Assembly (NCBI GenBank): GCA_027491785.1
Contig: JAOZGJ010000101.1
Location: 1-64,000 of the forward strand
Reading direction: 5' to 3'
Length of the DNA: 64,000 nucleotides
Source of the DNA: Thermoproteota archaeon
GTDB taxonomy: Archaea > Korarchaeota > Korarchaeia > Korarchaeales > Korarchaeaceae
The position numbers were made by a program, and so were the translations under genes. A model generated the notes under the pieces. It made no database searches. It had not been told where the DNA came from and saw only the letters and a list, made by a program, of their open reading frames with translations. Positions 36,446 to 46,503 of the stretch are shown here, piece by piece. Positions within the stretch are counted from its first letter, which is position 1; the number at the start of each line of letters is the position of its first letter.

Positions 36446-37783
36446 ATGTCTGAGGAGCCTGCTATAAAAGCTGTTGAGGAAATTGCCTCTCAATTAGGTG
36501 AAAAGTACGTTCTAATTGAGGATTTAGATAGATCCGCCTATTCTTACGATGCATCTGGGATGAGACACGTTCCTTCAGCTGTAGTCCGACCTACCGAAAC
36601 CGAAGATATATCGTTTATCATCGAGGTAGCCAATAGGTATGGGGTACCCTTAGTGCCGAGAGGGTCAGGAACTTCTCTGGTTGGAGGTCCCCTTCCCATC
36701 GAGGGCGGTATCGTAGTAGATATGCAGATGATGAATAAAATTATAGACAAGGATGATTACACCGGTCTTGTTAGGGCTGAAACTGGTTTAAGAGTATATG
36801 ATCTTAACAATATCCTGCCAGGCAGGTTTATGCCGATAAATCCGGACGGTACTGGATTTTCAACGATAGGAGGTCTTATAGCGGAAGATGCTGCTTCTCC
36901 CTTATCTGTCAAATATAGCACCATGGCTGCGATGGTCTTAGGATTGGAAGTAGTCTTACCTACGGGAGAAGCTCTTCTAGTGGAACAACCTGGTCCTCCT
37001 AGTAAGAGGAATATCCTTGACCTGCTCATAGGATCCGAGGGTACTTTGGGGATATTTACATCCGCTCTTCTAAAACTCCCCTTGAAACCTAAGCATAGAG
37101 TTGCATATAGGATAGAGATGATCGATATATCTGATGCTATATCTATTCAAACGGCAGTTAAGAGAGAAGAGATCTCTATAGCCGGCTTTGAGGCTTATCA
37201 CAATTATAAGGAGTTAATTGGTGAGGGAGGAGCTGAAGCTATCTCTTTTTTAGAGATATCTGGAACAGAAGAATGCGTAGATGTATGGGGTTCTAAGCTT
37301 AGATCAATTTTTAAGGAACTGGATATACCCTTCGAGGAAATAAGCATTAACGAGGCAGATGATATATGGATAAGGAGGAAAAGCATTTATGAGCTTGCGA
37401 AAAGAAGAGAGGTTGCCATGAGGGTTGTAAGCCTACAGGTTCATACCCATCTCACCAGAGATGCTATTCAAGAGGTGGATAGAACAGGATCTAGGCTTAA
37501 GCTTCCTGTAGTTACCGTATTTAATCCATTGTTAGGATGGGTAATGGCCATTTTCCTCTATGACCCAACAGATGAAAGAGAGATCGAGAGAACAGATAAA
37601 GCTGCATCTAATGTGATAGACAGGGCCATAGCTTTAGGTGGCTCTATAGGTTTTGGAGTAGGGGCAGGTATTACCAAGATAACTTCTGATATGGATGAGG
37701 GATTTGTATCTACTTTTTCCAAAGTTAAGGAAGCAGTTGATCCCAACTGGATAATGAACCCTGGAAAGCTGATTGAGAGGTGA
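36446..37783 (+). CDS. FAD-binding oxidase (GlcD/D-lactate dehydrogenase type)
   Basis: VPRGSGTSLVGGPLPIEGG, IGGLIAEDAASP. Confidence 0.9.
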   Translation: MSEEPAIKAVEEIASQLGEKYVLIEDLDRSAYSYDASGMRHVPSAVVRPTETEDISFIIEVANRYGVPLVPRGSGTSLVGGPLPIEGGIVVDMQMMNKIIDKDDYTGLVRAETGLRVYDLNNILPGRFMPINPDGTGFSTIGGLIAEDAASPLSVKYSTMAAMVLGLEVVLPTGEALLVEQPGPPSKRNILDLLIGSEGTLGIFTSALLKLPLKPKHRVAYRIEMIDISDAISIQTAVKREEISIAGFEAYHNYKELIGEGGAEAISFLEISGTEECVDVWGSKLRSIFKELDIPFEEISINEADDIWIRRKSIYELAKRREVAMRVVSLQVHTHLTRDAIQEVDRTGSRLKLPVVTVFNPLLGWVMAIFLYDPTDEREIERTDKAASNVIDRAIALGGSIGFGVGAGITKITSDMDEGFVSTFSKVKEAVDPNWIMNPGKLIER

Positions 37784-38868
37784 AAATAGTGGAATTTAGC
37801 CTAGATTTAATGAAGGAATTAAGCCGATGCATAGGATGCGGTGCCTGCAATATCTCCTGTCCTATGTTTCATATAAGCGATTATAGAGAGACGGAAGGTG
37901 CTAGAGCTAGAATAAAGCTTATATCTATGTTAGGGAGTGGCAAGATGGATCTCACAGAGGAATTCCTTAGGTACATATTCACGTGCATGAATTGCGGCCT
38001 TTGTACGGATCTTTGTCCGGTGGGAATAGAGGTCTTTGATGTGATAGTAAAATCCCGATCCTCTCTAGTAGACATGGGTTATGTACCTCTAGTAACAGTA
38101 GATATGAGAGATGCCAAGAGGCGAACCGGAAGCCCCATAGGAGAAGGACTGACTAAGGGAGTCTGGCTACCTCCAGATTTCCAACCTAAGAAGGATGCAG
38201 ATATCCTTTTCTTTGCTGGATGTTGGGTTCATACAGCTCCCGATGTAGCCATCACTATGAGTAAAATCCTGCAGAAGATAGCCCCAAACATGACACCTGC
38301 AGGTCCAAATGAACCATGCTGCGGAGGGCTTCTGAGAGTAATAGGGGAGAAAGATAGTTCAGAAGAGTCTAAGAACGAATTGCTGAAATATATCAGGGAT
38401 CTCTCCCCTAAGTCAGTTGTATCCGGATGTTCTCTATGCGCTAGTTTATTTCCAGATCTTAGTATGAAATATTTCTCATCTTTCGTAGAAGAGGCACTGA
38501 ATTCCGGTAAAATAAGGACTAAGAGCATGAAAGGGAAGAAAAATAGAGTTTTCCTACTGAGATCTTGTCGATCTGATGGTGCTGCAGAAAGGATATTAAA
38601 CAGGATAAAGAACGCTAACGTTATCGATGCTCCCGATTGGATTTGTTGCGACTGCGGAGCTAGTTTGATCTACCAAGCAGATCCAGAAAAGTTCGATAGG
38701 TGGTTTAAGAGAGTATCAGAGATAGCAAGCGACTCGAATGCTGATTACTTGGTTATAGAGGAAACCGCTTGCTATTCCATGATCTCGAAGCTATTAGAAG
38801 GGAAAAACAAGTATAAGGGAATGAAGATATTATCATTTCCTAGCTTTTTAATCAGTTATATCTCATAG
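37780..38868 (+). CDS. (Fe-S)-binding heterodisulfide reductase/GlcF-like protein
   Basis: CIGCGACNISCP, CMNCGLCTDLCP, CCG-type motif PNEPCCGG. Confidence 0.88.
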   Translation: MKIVEFSLDLMKELSRCIGCGACNISCPMFHISDYRETEGARARIKLISMLGSGKMDLTEEFLRYIFTCMNCGLCTDLCPVGIEVFDVIVKSRSSLVDMGYVPLVTVDMRDAKRRTGSPIGEGLTKGVWLPPDFQPKKDADILFFAGCWVHTAPDVAITMSKILQKIAPNMTPAGPNEPCCGGLLRVIGEKDSSEESKNELLKYIRDLSPKSVVSGCSLCASLFPDLSMKYFSSFVEEALNSGKIRTKSMKGKKNRVFLLRSCRSDGAAERILNRIKNANVIDAPDWICCDCGASLIYQADPEKFDRWFKRVSEIASDSNADYLVIEETACYSMISKLLEGKNKYKGMKILSFPSFLISYIS

Positions 38869-40244
38869 AGATGGTTTATTTTTATCATTCTCTCCTCTAG
38901 TCTTCCAAAGGACCTACCGACCGATACATAGATAAATCCAGCTTCTTCCGCTTCAGATGGATCGAATAATAATCTTCCATCAAAGAGAATGACCTGTCTT
39001 TTATTGATATTTCTCCTTAACTTAGCTAAGTCGATAAACTTGAACTCACTATGATCTGTAACAAAGGCTAAGGCATCTGCATCCTTAATGGCTTCCATAA
39101 TATCAGAAACGTACTTACCTCCAAAGGAGAATTTAACTAGTGGATCATATATTTTCACAACATGGCCTCTATTTATGAGATCTTTAACGAAGGGCTCTGC
39201 CGGGGACTCTCTTATATCTGGAACATCTCCCTTGTATGTCACCCCTAAGACGGCTATAGTGCCGGTGCTCCCTCCATTCATCCTTCTAATTATATCATCT
39301 AGGATCATGGCATAGTGGTGAGGCATCTCAGAATTTATGCCTCTAGCATTCCTTATCAGTTCTGGCAAGTATCCATTCTCTTTTGATGCCCAAAAGAGAA
39401 ATAAGGGGTCCTTTGTCAGACAGCTTCCCCCTACACCTATTCCTGGAACCAGCATATGAACCCTCGGATGTCTGTTGGATAGCCTCCTAACATCCCTTAC
39501 ATCGAGGCCTAGAACTTCACATATCCTTGCTACTTCATTGGCAAATGCTATATTTACATCTCTATAGGAGTTCTCAACTAATTTAACCACCTCTGCTGTG
39601 AGTGGATCTGTTATCTCTATATCTGCTTTCACAAATGAACTATAGAGAAGCTTAGCTAGCTGACCTGATCTCTCATCGATCGCACCTATGATCCTAAAGT
39701 TATTTACTAGTTCGTGGAGGAGATTACCTGGAAGGGCCCTTTCTGGACAATAAGCCAGAAAGATATCTCGACCTATTTTCAACCCATGTCCTTCGACCTC
39801 AGGAATTATTATATCATAAAATGTCCTAGGTGGGAGAGTACTCTCTACTACTATAAGCCCGCCGGTTCTTACCAGTTCTAAGGCATTTTCTAGGGCTTCT
39901 AATACCATACTTATATTTGGCCCGTTTCTGCCCTTTGGCGTCGGAACCGCTATTATTATTACGTCGGATCCAATGAGATCCTCGAGTCTGCTTGTTGGCA
40001 TGTATTTTTTGCCTTTTAATTCACTGATTAAATTTTTTATCCCTTTTTCCTTAGCAAGCCTAGTCTTTCCAAGTAAAAGCTCCTTTATTAAATCTCGGTT
40101 AATGTCGTATCCGTACACGGAAAAGCCCGCTTTAGCTATAAGAAGAGATGTCGGTAATCCTATATATCCCTGACCAATGACCGAGACTTTAGCCTCCTTG
40201 GATTTAATGACAGTCTCTAGATCTTCAACTAGGACCCTCTTCAT
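38856..40244 (-). CDS. Nucleotide-sugar dehydrogenase (UDP-ManNAc/UDP-Glc dehydrogenase family)
   Basis: VIGQGYIGLPTSLLIAKAGF, VPGIGVGGSCLTKDP, GVTYKGDVPDIRESPAEP. Confidence 0.93.
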   Translation of the reverse strand: MKRVLVEDLETVIKSKEAKVSVIGQGYIGLPTSLLIAKAGFSVYGYDINRDLIKELLLGKTRLAKEKGIKNLISELKGKKYMPTSRLEDLIGSDVIIIAVPTPKGRNGPNISMVLEALENALELVRTGGLIVVESTLPPRTFYDIIIPEVEGHGLKIGRDIFLAYCPERALPGNLLHELVNNFRIIGAIDERSGQLAKLLYSSFVKADIEITDPLTAEVVKLVENSYRDVNIAFANEVARICEVLGLDVRDVRRLSNRHPRVHMLVPGIGVGGSCLTKDPLFLFWASKENGYLPELIRNARGINSEMPHHYAMILDDIIRRMNGGSTGTIAVLGVTYKGDVPDIRESPAEPFVKDLINRGHVVKIYDPLVKFSFGGKYVSDIMEAIKDADALAFVTDHSEFKFIDLAKLRRNINKRQVILFDGRLLFDPSEAEEAGFIYVSVGRSFGRLEERMIKINHLYEI

Positions 40245-40339
40245 TTTTACTCAAGTATCATCACGACAGATCTCTAAAAATAGTGGCATTGAAAAGATCG
40301 AAATACATTGAAACAGAGCCTGAAAATACACCGAAGAAC

Positions 40340-40543
40340 TCAAACTAGCGTTCCTTCCCTTTCTCTTACCTTTAGCCTAGTTATGTATCCCGCTATCCTG
40401 TTTCTATACACCTTTGACTTTATTTCAGCTATCTGGGACAACATCCTTTTATTATACTCAAAATCTTCAGTCCATAGATCAGGATACTTCTTCACTAGCT
40501 TATAAGCGGTTCTCTTTATTATCTTCTCTCTAACGGTCCCCAT
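40340..40543 (-). CDS. rps17e: Ribosomal protein S17e
   Basis: MGTVREKIIKRTAYKLVKKYPDLWTEDFEYNKRML...RNRIAGYITRL. Confidence 0.85.
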   Translation of the reverse strand: MGTVREKIIKRTAYKLVKKYPDLWTEDFEYNKRMLSQIAEIKSKVYRNRIAGYITRLKVREREGTLV

Positions 40544-40736
40544 CGTAGATCTATATAGCAAGATACCTTCCTCTTTTAAATCTTTAGATAAGCATAAATG
40601 AGCTACAAATCGATTAGGTAGTCCCTCTAAAAGGTCAGCTAGTAAGCTTCTTCTACTTACCGATCTATCTAACATATCTATTTGGTAGTGTAAACGGACC
40701 GAAGAGATTATATTTGCGGCAAGTGTCGTATAACAG

Positions 40737-40820
40737 CCGCCCACCACTTAATGACCCCGTAGATAGAGAGGAAAGCGTGGGCTGATCAATGATCTACGGG
40801 GATTAGTTGGTGGGCGGACA
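40737..40820 (+). ncRNA. H/ACA-like guide sRNA candidate
   Basis: Lower stem CCGCCCACCA/TGGTGGGCGG, internal loop CTTAATGA/ATTAGT, upper stem CCCCGTAGAT/ATCTACGGGG, apical loop with TGATCAATGA, ACA directly 3' of the lower stem; TATA-like TTATATTT (40708-40715) about 26 nt upstream. Confidence 0.65.
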
Positions 40821-40845
40821 TTTCCAAAATAGGAGGATGATTAAT

Positions 40846-42048
40846 TTGGCTGATAATTTGAGGAAGGATGGTTTTCATCATAAATATATAGCCAAATTAG
40901 AGGTTATAGTTAATGGTGTAGTGGAAACAAGTGATGTGATAGGCGCTATCTTTGGCCAATTAGAGGGACTCTTAGGTCCAGAGTTGGAGCTTAAAGAACT
41001 TCAGAGGACAGGTAAGATCGGTAGAATAAATATTAGAATGAGGAGAGAGGGGGATAAATCTAGAGGTATTGTGGAGCTCTATTCGGGACTCGATAAGGTC
41101 AGGACAGCATTATTAGCGGCAGCCATGGAAACAGTAGACAAGGTTGGTCCTTATCCAGCTAAATTCAGGCTTATAAGGATATTAGATGATAGGGAAGAGA
41201 GAAGAAATGATATAGCGAAAAGGGCTGCTGAAATTCTAAGGAAGTGGTCTGTGGAGAGGGAAGATAGTTTTAGGAAATTAATAGAATTTGTTCAGAGGGA
41301 AAGCGCCAAGTCCAATTTCATACTCTATGGAGAGGAAGAATTACCAGCTACAAGGGGGATAGAAGATGCAGAGGAGATCATCGTAGTTGAGGGAAGGGCT
41401 GATGTAATAAATCTCCTAAAGTACGGATATGATAATGTCATAGCCATGGGAGGGGCTGTAGAGAAGGTTCCTAAGTCTTTGATTAAGCTGATCTCAGAGA
41501 AGGAGGCCATTGCTTTCGTAGATGGAGATAGAGGAGGAGAAATGGTTCTAAGAACACTACTGGAACAAACCGATATAGACTATGTAGCTAGAGCTCCTGA
41601 AGGAAAAGTTGTAGAGGAAATGACTGCTAAAGAGATAAGAAAGGCGTTATCATCTCTTATTCCAGCAGACGACGTCAGAAGGGAGTTGGGGATTTCCCCT
41701 CCCAAGGAAGAGAAGCCTTTAGCTATTCAGAAAGTAAGAACAACCGAGGAGGATGAGAAGCTATCTAGAATACCAGAGATGCTCAGGGAGTACTACTTGA
41801 TGGTTAAAGATACGGACAAGGTACTCTTAATGGATGACGACCTTCATATACTCAAGGAGATTTCGGTAGGAGATCTACTTAACGAACTTAATGACTCAAG
41901 AGGCGTGAGATACATAGTTTATGATAGGATAGTGACGCAGAGAATTGTAGATAAGGCATACGAAGTTGGAGTTAGAGCTATAGTGGGAGGAATTGCTAAG
42001 GATATAGTGAGAAGGCCCACTGGGATTTCTATCTATACAACCCAGTAG
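40846..42048 (+). CDS. dnaG: DnaG-type primase (Toprim)
   Basis: SDVIGAIFGQLEGLLG, IIVVEGRADVINLLKYGYDNVIAMGG, AFVDGDRGGE; TTG start placed 9 nt after SD GGAGG. Confidence 0.93.
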   Translation: MADNLRKDGFHHKYIAKLEVIVNGVVETSDVIGAIFGQLEGLLGPELELKELQRTGKIGRINIRMRREGDKSRGIVELYSGLDKVRTALLAAAMETVDKVGPYPAKFRLIRILDDREERRNDIAKRAAEILRKWSVEREDSFRKLIEFVQRESAKSNFILYGEEELPATRGIEDAEEIIVVEGRADVINLLKYGYDNVIAMGGAVEKVPKSLIKLISEKEAIAFVDGDRGGEMVLRTLLEQTDIDYVARAPEGKVVEEMTAKEIRKALSSLIPADDVRRELGISPPKEEKPLAIQKVRTTEEDEKLSRIPEMLREYYLMVKDTDKVLLMDDDLHILKEISVGDLLNELNDSRGVRYIVYDRIVTQRIVDKAYEVGVRAIVGGIAKDIVRRPTGISIYTTQ

Positions 42049-43134
42049 GTGCCATCATTGAGGATATTAGAACAAGATAGAAAAAAGGGATTCATTAGGC
42101 TCAGAATAGATACCTTGGATGATCTTTACTGGCTTCTATCGATCATAGAACCTGGAGACTTGATAACAATGAAAACTACCCGAAGAATCAAGCAAGATGG
42201 TATTAGAGCAGATAGTGGGGAGAGAGTTCCAATGACCTTAACGTTAGAGGTAGAGAAGGTAAAGATAGATCAATATTCTGAAAGACTCAGGGTAACAGGT
42301 ATCGTAAGAGTTGGACCTGAGAAGTTTGGAATTCAAGGGCAACATCATACTCTTAACGTAACGGAGGGCTCGATAATAAAGATTGAAAAGAAGAAATGGA
42401 ATAAGCTTCACTTAGATATACTGAAAAGAGCCGAAGAATATTCGAAAAAAGGAAATGTTATTTTAGTAGCGATGGACGACGAGGGAGCTACAGTAGCGAA
42501 GCTAAATGCCTATAGGGCTGAGGAAATTGCTTATGTTAGATCTAGCCTCCCGCCTAAGGGAGGCGACCCAAGAAGGAGAAGTGACTCTGAGAGGAGATAT
42601 TATAGCGATTTATATAGATTACTTGATGAATTAAATTCCAGAATAAATCCTGAAACTATAATAATTGGAGGACCTGGTTATACTAAGGATAAGTTTCTCT
42701 CCTATATAAAGGAGAAGAAATCCAGCATATTAGAGAAGATTAGATTAGGAGGAGCAAGCAATTCTACATTCTCCGGCATATTAGAGATGATAAAGAGGGG
42801 AGATATAGAGAAGGTAACGAAAGAATTCACCTTAGCTCGCGATATGAAATCTGTAGATAATATATTCGAGCTTCTAGCTAGGAGCTCTAGATTAGTTACT
42901 TATGGGCTTAAAGAGGTAAGCAAGGCTGTGGAATATGGTGCAGCAGAAGAAGTATTAGTAGTTAGCTCTCTCCTCTTTAATCCTAAGACTAGAGAGGAAG
43001 TCCTTTCTCTACTGGAAAAGTGCAATGAAACCAATGCCAAATTTCATATAATAGATGCGAAAAGCGAACCTGGAGAAAAATTAGCCTCCTTAGGAGGTAT
43101 AGCTGCTAAGTTAAGATATCAGATATCTGATTAG
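42049..43134 (+). CDS. pelA: mRNA surveillance protein pelota
   Basis: [37 protein letters not shown]. Confidence 0.93.
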   Translation: MPSLRILEQDRKKGFIRLRIDTLDDLYWLLSIIEPGDLITMKTTRRIKQDGIRADSGERVPMTLTLEVEKVKIDQYSERLRVTGIVRVGPEKFGIQGQHHTLNVTEGSIIKIEKKKWNKLHLDILKRAEEYSKKGNVILVAMDDEGATVAKLNAYRAEEIAYVRSSLPPKGGDPRRRSDSERRYYSDLYRLLDELNSRINPETIIIGGPGYTKDKFLSYIKEKKSSILEKIRLGGASNSTFSGILEMIKRGDIEKVTKEFTLARDMKSVDNIFELLARSSRLVTYGLKEVSKAVEYGAAEEVLVVSSLLFNPKTREEVLSLLEKCNETNAKFHIIDAKSEPGEKLASLGGIAAKLRYQISD

Positions 43135-43135
43135 A

Positions 43136-43843
43136 TTAAAGAAAGTCCTCACTTAATCTTTTTCTGAACCCCTTCTTCAACCTCTTAAGCCTTAAAACTG
43201 CTTCTTCGAAGCTTTCTCTAGGCATAAGACGATAGTTCAGGTAGAGTCCCGTTGTTCCAACAATACTTCTCTTAGTAAGTACCTTCACCCTCTCCTCTAC
43301 TGATTCCCTTCTAATGCCTAGTACTTTAGCCACTGCTCCCTCATATCCCTTCACTGGATATTCTAAGTGGCCTTCTTTGTTGGGTACTATTAATTTCAAT
43401 TTTTTATTGACTCCTGGGACCCTAATACCGGATAATATATCTTTTAAACAGACTTCTCCACCAAATTTATAGAATTCTTCCTCTTTCTCCCTTAGTTTTC
43501 CAATAGGAAGAGACACCGTTATCCTATCTCTAAAGTAGATGTAGTATTTTGGGGTGCTCTGTGGAGTGGCTTGAGTTATTTCTCTAAAGAGTGGGCTATC
43601 TAAGTATGCAGAGAGATGCTCTTCTAGTAGAGAAAGGGGCAGTGTTGGCTCTATTATTATAATATCAATGTCGCTTCCTTGATGGATATCGCCCCTTGCT
43701 ATGCTTCCATATGCATAGGCAATAATTCCAATCTCTTCTAATATTTTAAGGACGATTTTCGCTTTATCTCTCTTCTTAGATAGAATTTTCCATTGCTCTG
43801 GGCTATAAAAGATCTTAGCCTCTGGTTTTATATCGAGCGTCAT
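43136..43843 (-). CDS. Nucleotidyltransferase domain protein
   Basis: AYGSIARGDIHQGSDIDIIII; start trimmed to MTLDIKPE. Confidence 0.85.
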   Translation of the reverse strand: MTLDIKPEAKIFYSPEQWKILSKKRDKAKIVLKILEEIGIIAYAYGSIARGDIHQGSDIDIIIIEPTLPLSLLEEHLSAYLDSPLFREITQATPQSTPKYYIYFRDRITVSLPIGKLREKEEEFYKFGGEVCLKDILSGIRVPGVNKKLKLIVPNKEGHLEYPVKGYEGAVAKVLGIRRESVEERVKVLTKRSIVGTTGLYLNYRLMPRESFEEAVLRLKRLKKGFRKRLSEDFL

Positions 43844-43856
43844 AGTGATCAATCTT

Positions 43857-44549
43857 ATGATATATGAAAATGCTACTAAAAAGGAACTTAGGTGCAGCAG
43901 GTGCGGGTCTAAAGAAGTAATTTTAATTAGAAGATATTCAGGAGAAGCCTTATGTCGTAAATGTTTGAGAGAGTCCCTCTTATCTAGAATGAGGAGATCC
44001 GTAAGTAAATACAATCTACTAGCAAGGAATGATAGCCTGCTATACATTAGAACGAGACTCCCTTACGATAATGTCTTATGGGAGCTTTTTCGAGACATGG
44101 AATCAGAGTTTCCCGTTAAGATAGATTCCATATATACTGATATGGAGTTACCTGATGAGCTATGGAATTCCCTCTATGGCATGGCTAGGGAGATTTTAGA
44201 AGGGAAGAAGCTAGTACTTCCCCTCATCTTAGATGACGTCGTGGCCCTCTTCCTTAGGTTCATATTTCGAGGATCCCCTAGTATTCTCATTATTAGGGGA
44301 AGAGTGTTCTTAGCTATGAGGGAGATAAGCACTATGATCACACCTTTTGTTGAGATCCCCATTGAGGAAGCATGGGCTCTCTCCAAAGGTAAAGTTAATG
44401 ATATGGATATACTAGGCTATATATCTGGAAATAATTTTTTAAATATGGCCTTTAAATTAGAAAAGGTTAATCCAGGAGCCAGATTTCACTTCTTAAGATC
44501 TCTTGAGAGATTAGATCTATTGAGATCGATAGGCATAATTTTTAGATAG
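43857..44549 (+). CDS. Degenerate TtuA/Ncs6-like protein, zinc ribbon kept, PP-loop lost
   Basis: CSRCGSKEVILIRRYSGEALCRKCL, SKYNLLARNDSLL, LDDVVALFLRFIFRG, NPGARFHFLRSLERL; no SGGKDS. Confidence 0.6.
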   Translation: MIYENATKKELRCSRCGSKEVILIRRYSGEALCRKCLRESLLSRMRRSVSKYNLLARNDSLLYIRTRLPYDNVLWELFRDMESEFPVKIDSIYTDMELPDELWNSLYGMAREILEGKKLVLPLILDDVVALFLRFIFRGSPSILIIRGRVFLAMREISTMITPFVEIPIEEAWALSKGKVNDMDILGYISGNNFLNMAFKLEKVNPGARFHFLRSLERLDLLRSIGIIFR

Positions 44550-44591
44550 GATGAGATAGGGGAAGTTGAAGTCTTCTAACAGGGGAGAGTT

Positions 44592-46031
44592 ATGTCGGAA
44601 AGAGAGGCCTTTGAGCTCACACCTAAGGAAGAGAATTTCTCCAGATGGTTTGACGAGGTTCTCTTTAAGGCTGAGATCTTAGACGAGAGATATCCTGTGA
44701 AAGGTATGTATGTATGGCTACCTTTTGGATACGAATTAATGGAAAATGTAATGAGCATAATGGAACGTTTAATGAGAGAAACAGGGCATAAAAGAGTCTA
44801 CTTTCCTGGTGTAGTTCCAGAGAGAGTGCTGGGAAGAGAATTCAGGTTCATAAAGGGATTTGAGGATTCTATCTATTGGATCACTAGGTTAGGAAGGCAA
44901 AATATAGAAGAAAAGCTAGCTCTGAGGCCTACCAGTGAAGCTATAATGTATGAAGTCCTAAATAGATGGATTACGAGCTACAAAGACCTACCACTTAGAA
45001 TCTATCAAATAGTACCTGTGTATAGGTATGAAACAAAGGCAACGAGACCTATGCTTAGAGTAAGGGAGATCGCTTTCTTCAAGGAGGGCCATACATTTCA
45101 TGCTACCTATGAAGATGCAGTTAAGCAAGTAGAGTTAGGTGTTAAAATTTACAGGAAGTTTTATGACGAGCTTCTTATCCCTTACGTAGTAGTCAAGACA
45201 ACGCCTTGGGATACGTTCCCAGGGGCAAAGTACAACTATGATATCTTAACCATAATGCCAGATGGAAAGGCATTAGAGCTGGGCAGCGTGATAAATTTCG
45301 GAGATCTATTTGCTAAAGCTTATGGCCTCGAATACATGGATGAAAATGGAGAGAGAAGACATGTCAACACAACATCCTTTGGAATTTCCGAGAGATCACT
45401 TGCAGCTCTAATATCGATACATGGAGACAATAGGGGGCTAAAGTTACCACCCAAGCTAGCTCCCATCCAAATAGTAATAGTACCCATAATATCTAAGGGG
45501 TACGAGGAGAAGATAATGGAGTATTGCAAGGAGATATCTGGTATGCTATCCAAGGAATTCAGGGTATTTTTGGACGATAGTGAAGATAGACCTGGATATA
45601 AATTTTACAAGTGGGAGATGAAAGGTGTACCCATTAGAGTAGAGATAGGAAGGAAGGAGTACGAAGAAGGAACGCTGACAATATTTAGAAGAGACACCAT
45701 GGAAAGGATAAAGATTCCATCCGATGATGCTATAGCTTCTTTGAACAGCACTATGAAAGATATAGAAGATAACATGAGATCTCAGGCTAAGAAGTACTTT
45801 AGCGAGAGAACAGTCCACGCCACCAGCATAGAGGAGATAAAAGAAAACGTTGGAGATAAGATGGTTTCCTTTGCATGGTGCGGACTAGATGAATGCGGGC
45901 ATGAGGTCGAAGAGGAAGTTGGATACGGCATCCTTGGATATGAAGAAAATGCGCTTGCTGGTTCAGGAGAAAAATGCGTTATTTGCGGTAGAGAGGCAAA
46001 ACATAAAGCTTGGATAGGAAGATCCTATTGA
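44592..46031 (+). CDS. proS: Prolyl-tRNA synthetase
   Basis: GMYVWLPFGYELMENV, LRPTSEAIMYE, REIAFFKEGHTFH. Confidence 0.97.
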   Translation: MSEREAFELTPKEENFSRWFDEVLFKAEILDERYPVKGMYVWLPFGYELMENVMSIMERLMRETGHKRVYFPGVVPERVLGREFRFIKGFEDSIYWITRLGRQNIEEKLALRPTSEAIMYEVLNRWITSYKDLPLRIYQIVPVYRYETKATRPMLRVREIAFFKEGHTFHATYEDAVKQVELGVKIYRKFYDELLIPYVVVKTTPWDTFPGAKYNYDILTIMPDGKALELGSVINFGDLFAKAYGLEYMDENGERRHVNTTSFGISERSLAALISIHGDNRGLKLPPKLAPIQIVIVPIISKGYEEKIMEYCKEISGMLSKEFRVFLDDSEDRPGYKFYKWEMKGVPIRVEIGRKEYEEGTLTIFRRDTMERIKIPSDDAIASLNSTMKDIEDNMRSQAKKYFSERTVHATSIEEIKENVGDKMVSFAWCGLDECGHEVEEEVGYGILGYEENALAGSGEKCVICGREAKHKAWIGRSY

Positions 46032-46157
46032 TTTTCCTTCGTATCCCATTTTATCCGACATATTTTGAGCATCTCTATGGCTCCTAAACTCAGAGAACCT
46101 GAGGGCTAAAGGCAAACCTTTATTTTCGCCATACGCCAGACCACTTGGGGGAAATAT

Positions 46158-46499
46158 ATGCCAAAAAAGAGGAAAAACAGGGGTAGGAAACTAGGTGGTT
46201 CAGGCCATGAGAGGATAGTTCAGTGTTATCAGTGTGGTAGAGCCATACCAGCTGATAAAGCTGTGAAGGTAACTAGGTGGATCTCTCCCGTAGGGGGAAG
46301 CCTAGGTAGGGATCTCGAGAGGCAGGGGGCATATATCTCAAAGAGGTTAGAGACTAGATATTACTGCATAAGCTGCGCGGTATATCTAGGGATCGTGAAA
46401 CCAAGGGCTGAGGAGGAAAGGCGTGTAGCTGTTCCTTTGAATAGATCCTATAGAAAGAGAAGGTCTTCTAAGTTACCACTTAAGTTCTTAAAAGTGTGA
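46158..46499 (+). CDS. rps26e: Ribosomal protein S26e
   Basis: MPKKRKNRGRKLGGSGHERIVQCYQCGRAIPADKAVK. Confidence 0.93.
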   Translation: MPKKRKNRGRKLGGSGHERIVQCYQCGRAIPADKAVKVTRWISPVGGSLGRDLERQGAYISKRLETRYYCISCAVYLGIVKPRAEEERRVAVPLNRSYRKRRSSKLPLKFLKV

Positions 46500-46503
46500 G
46501 GAA

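Noticed and set aside
46085-46120. CTCAG-AGAAC-CTGAG mini-hairpin upstream of rps26e
   Set aside because: Only 5 bp, no C/D or H/ACA boxes, likely chance.
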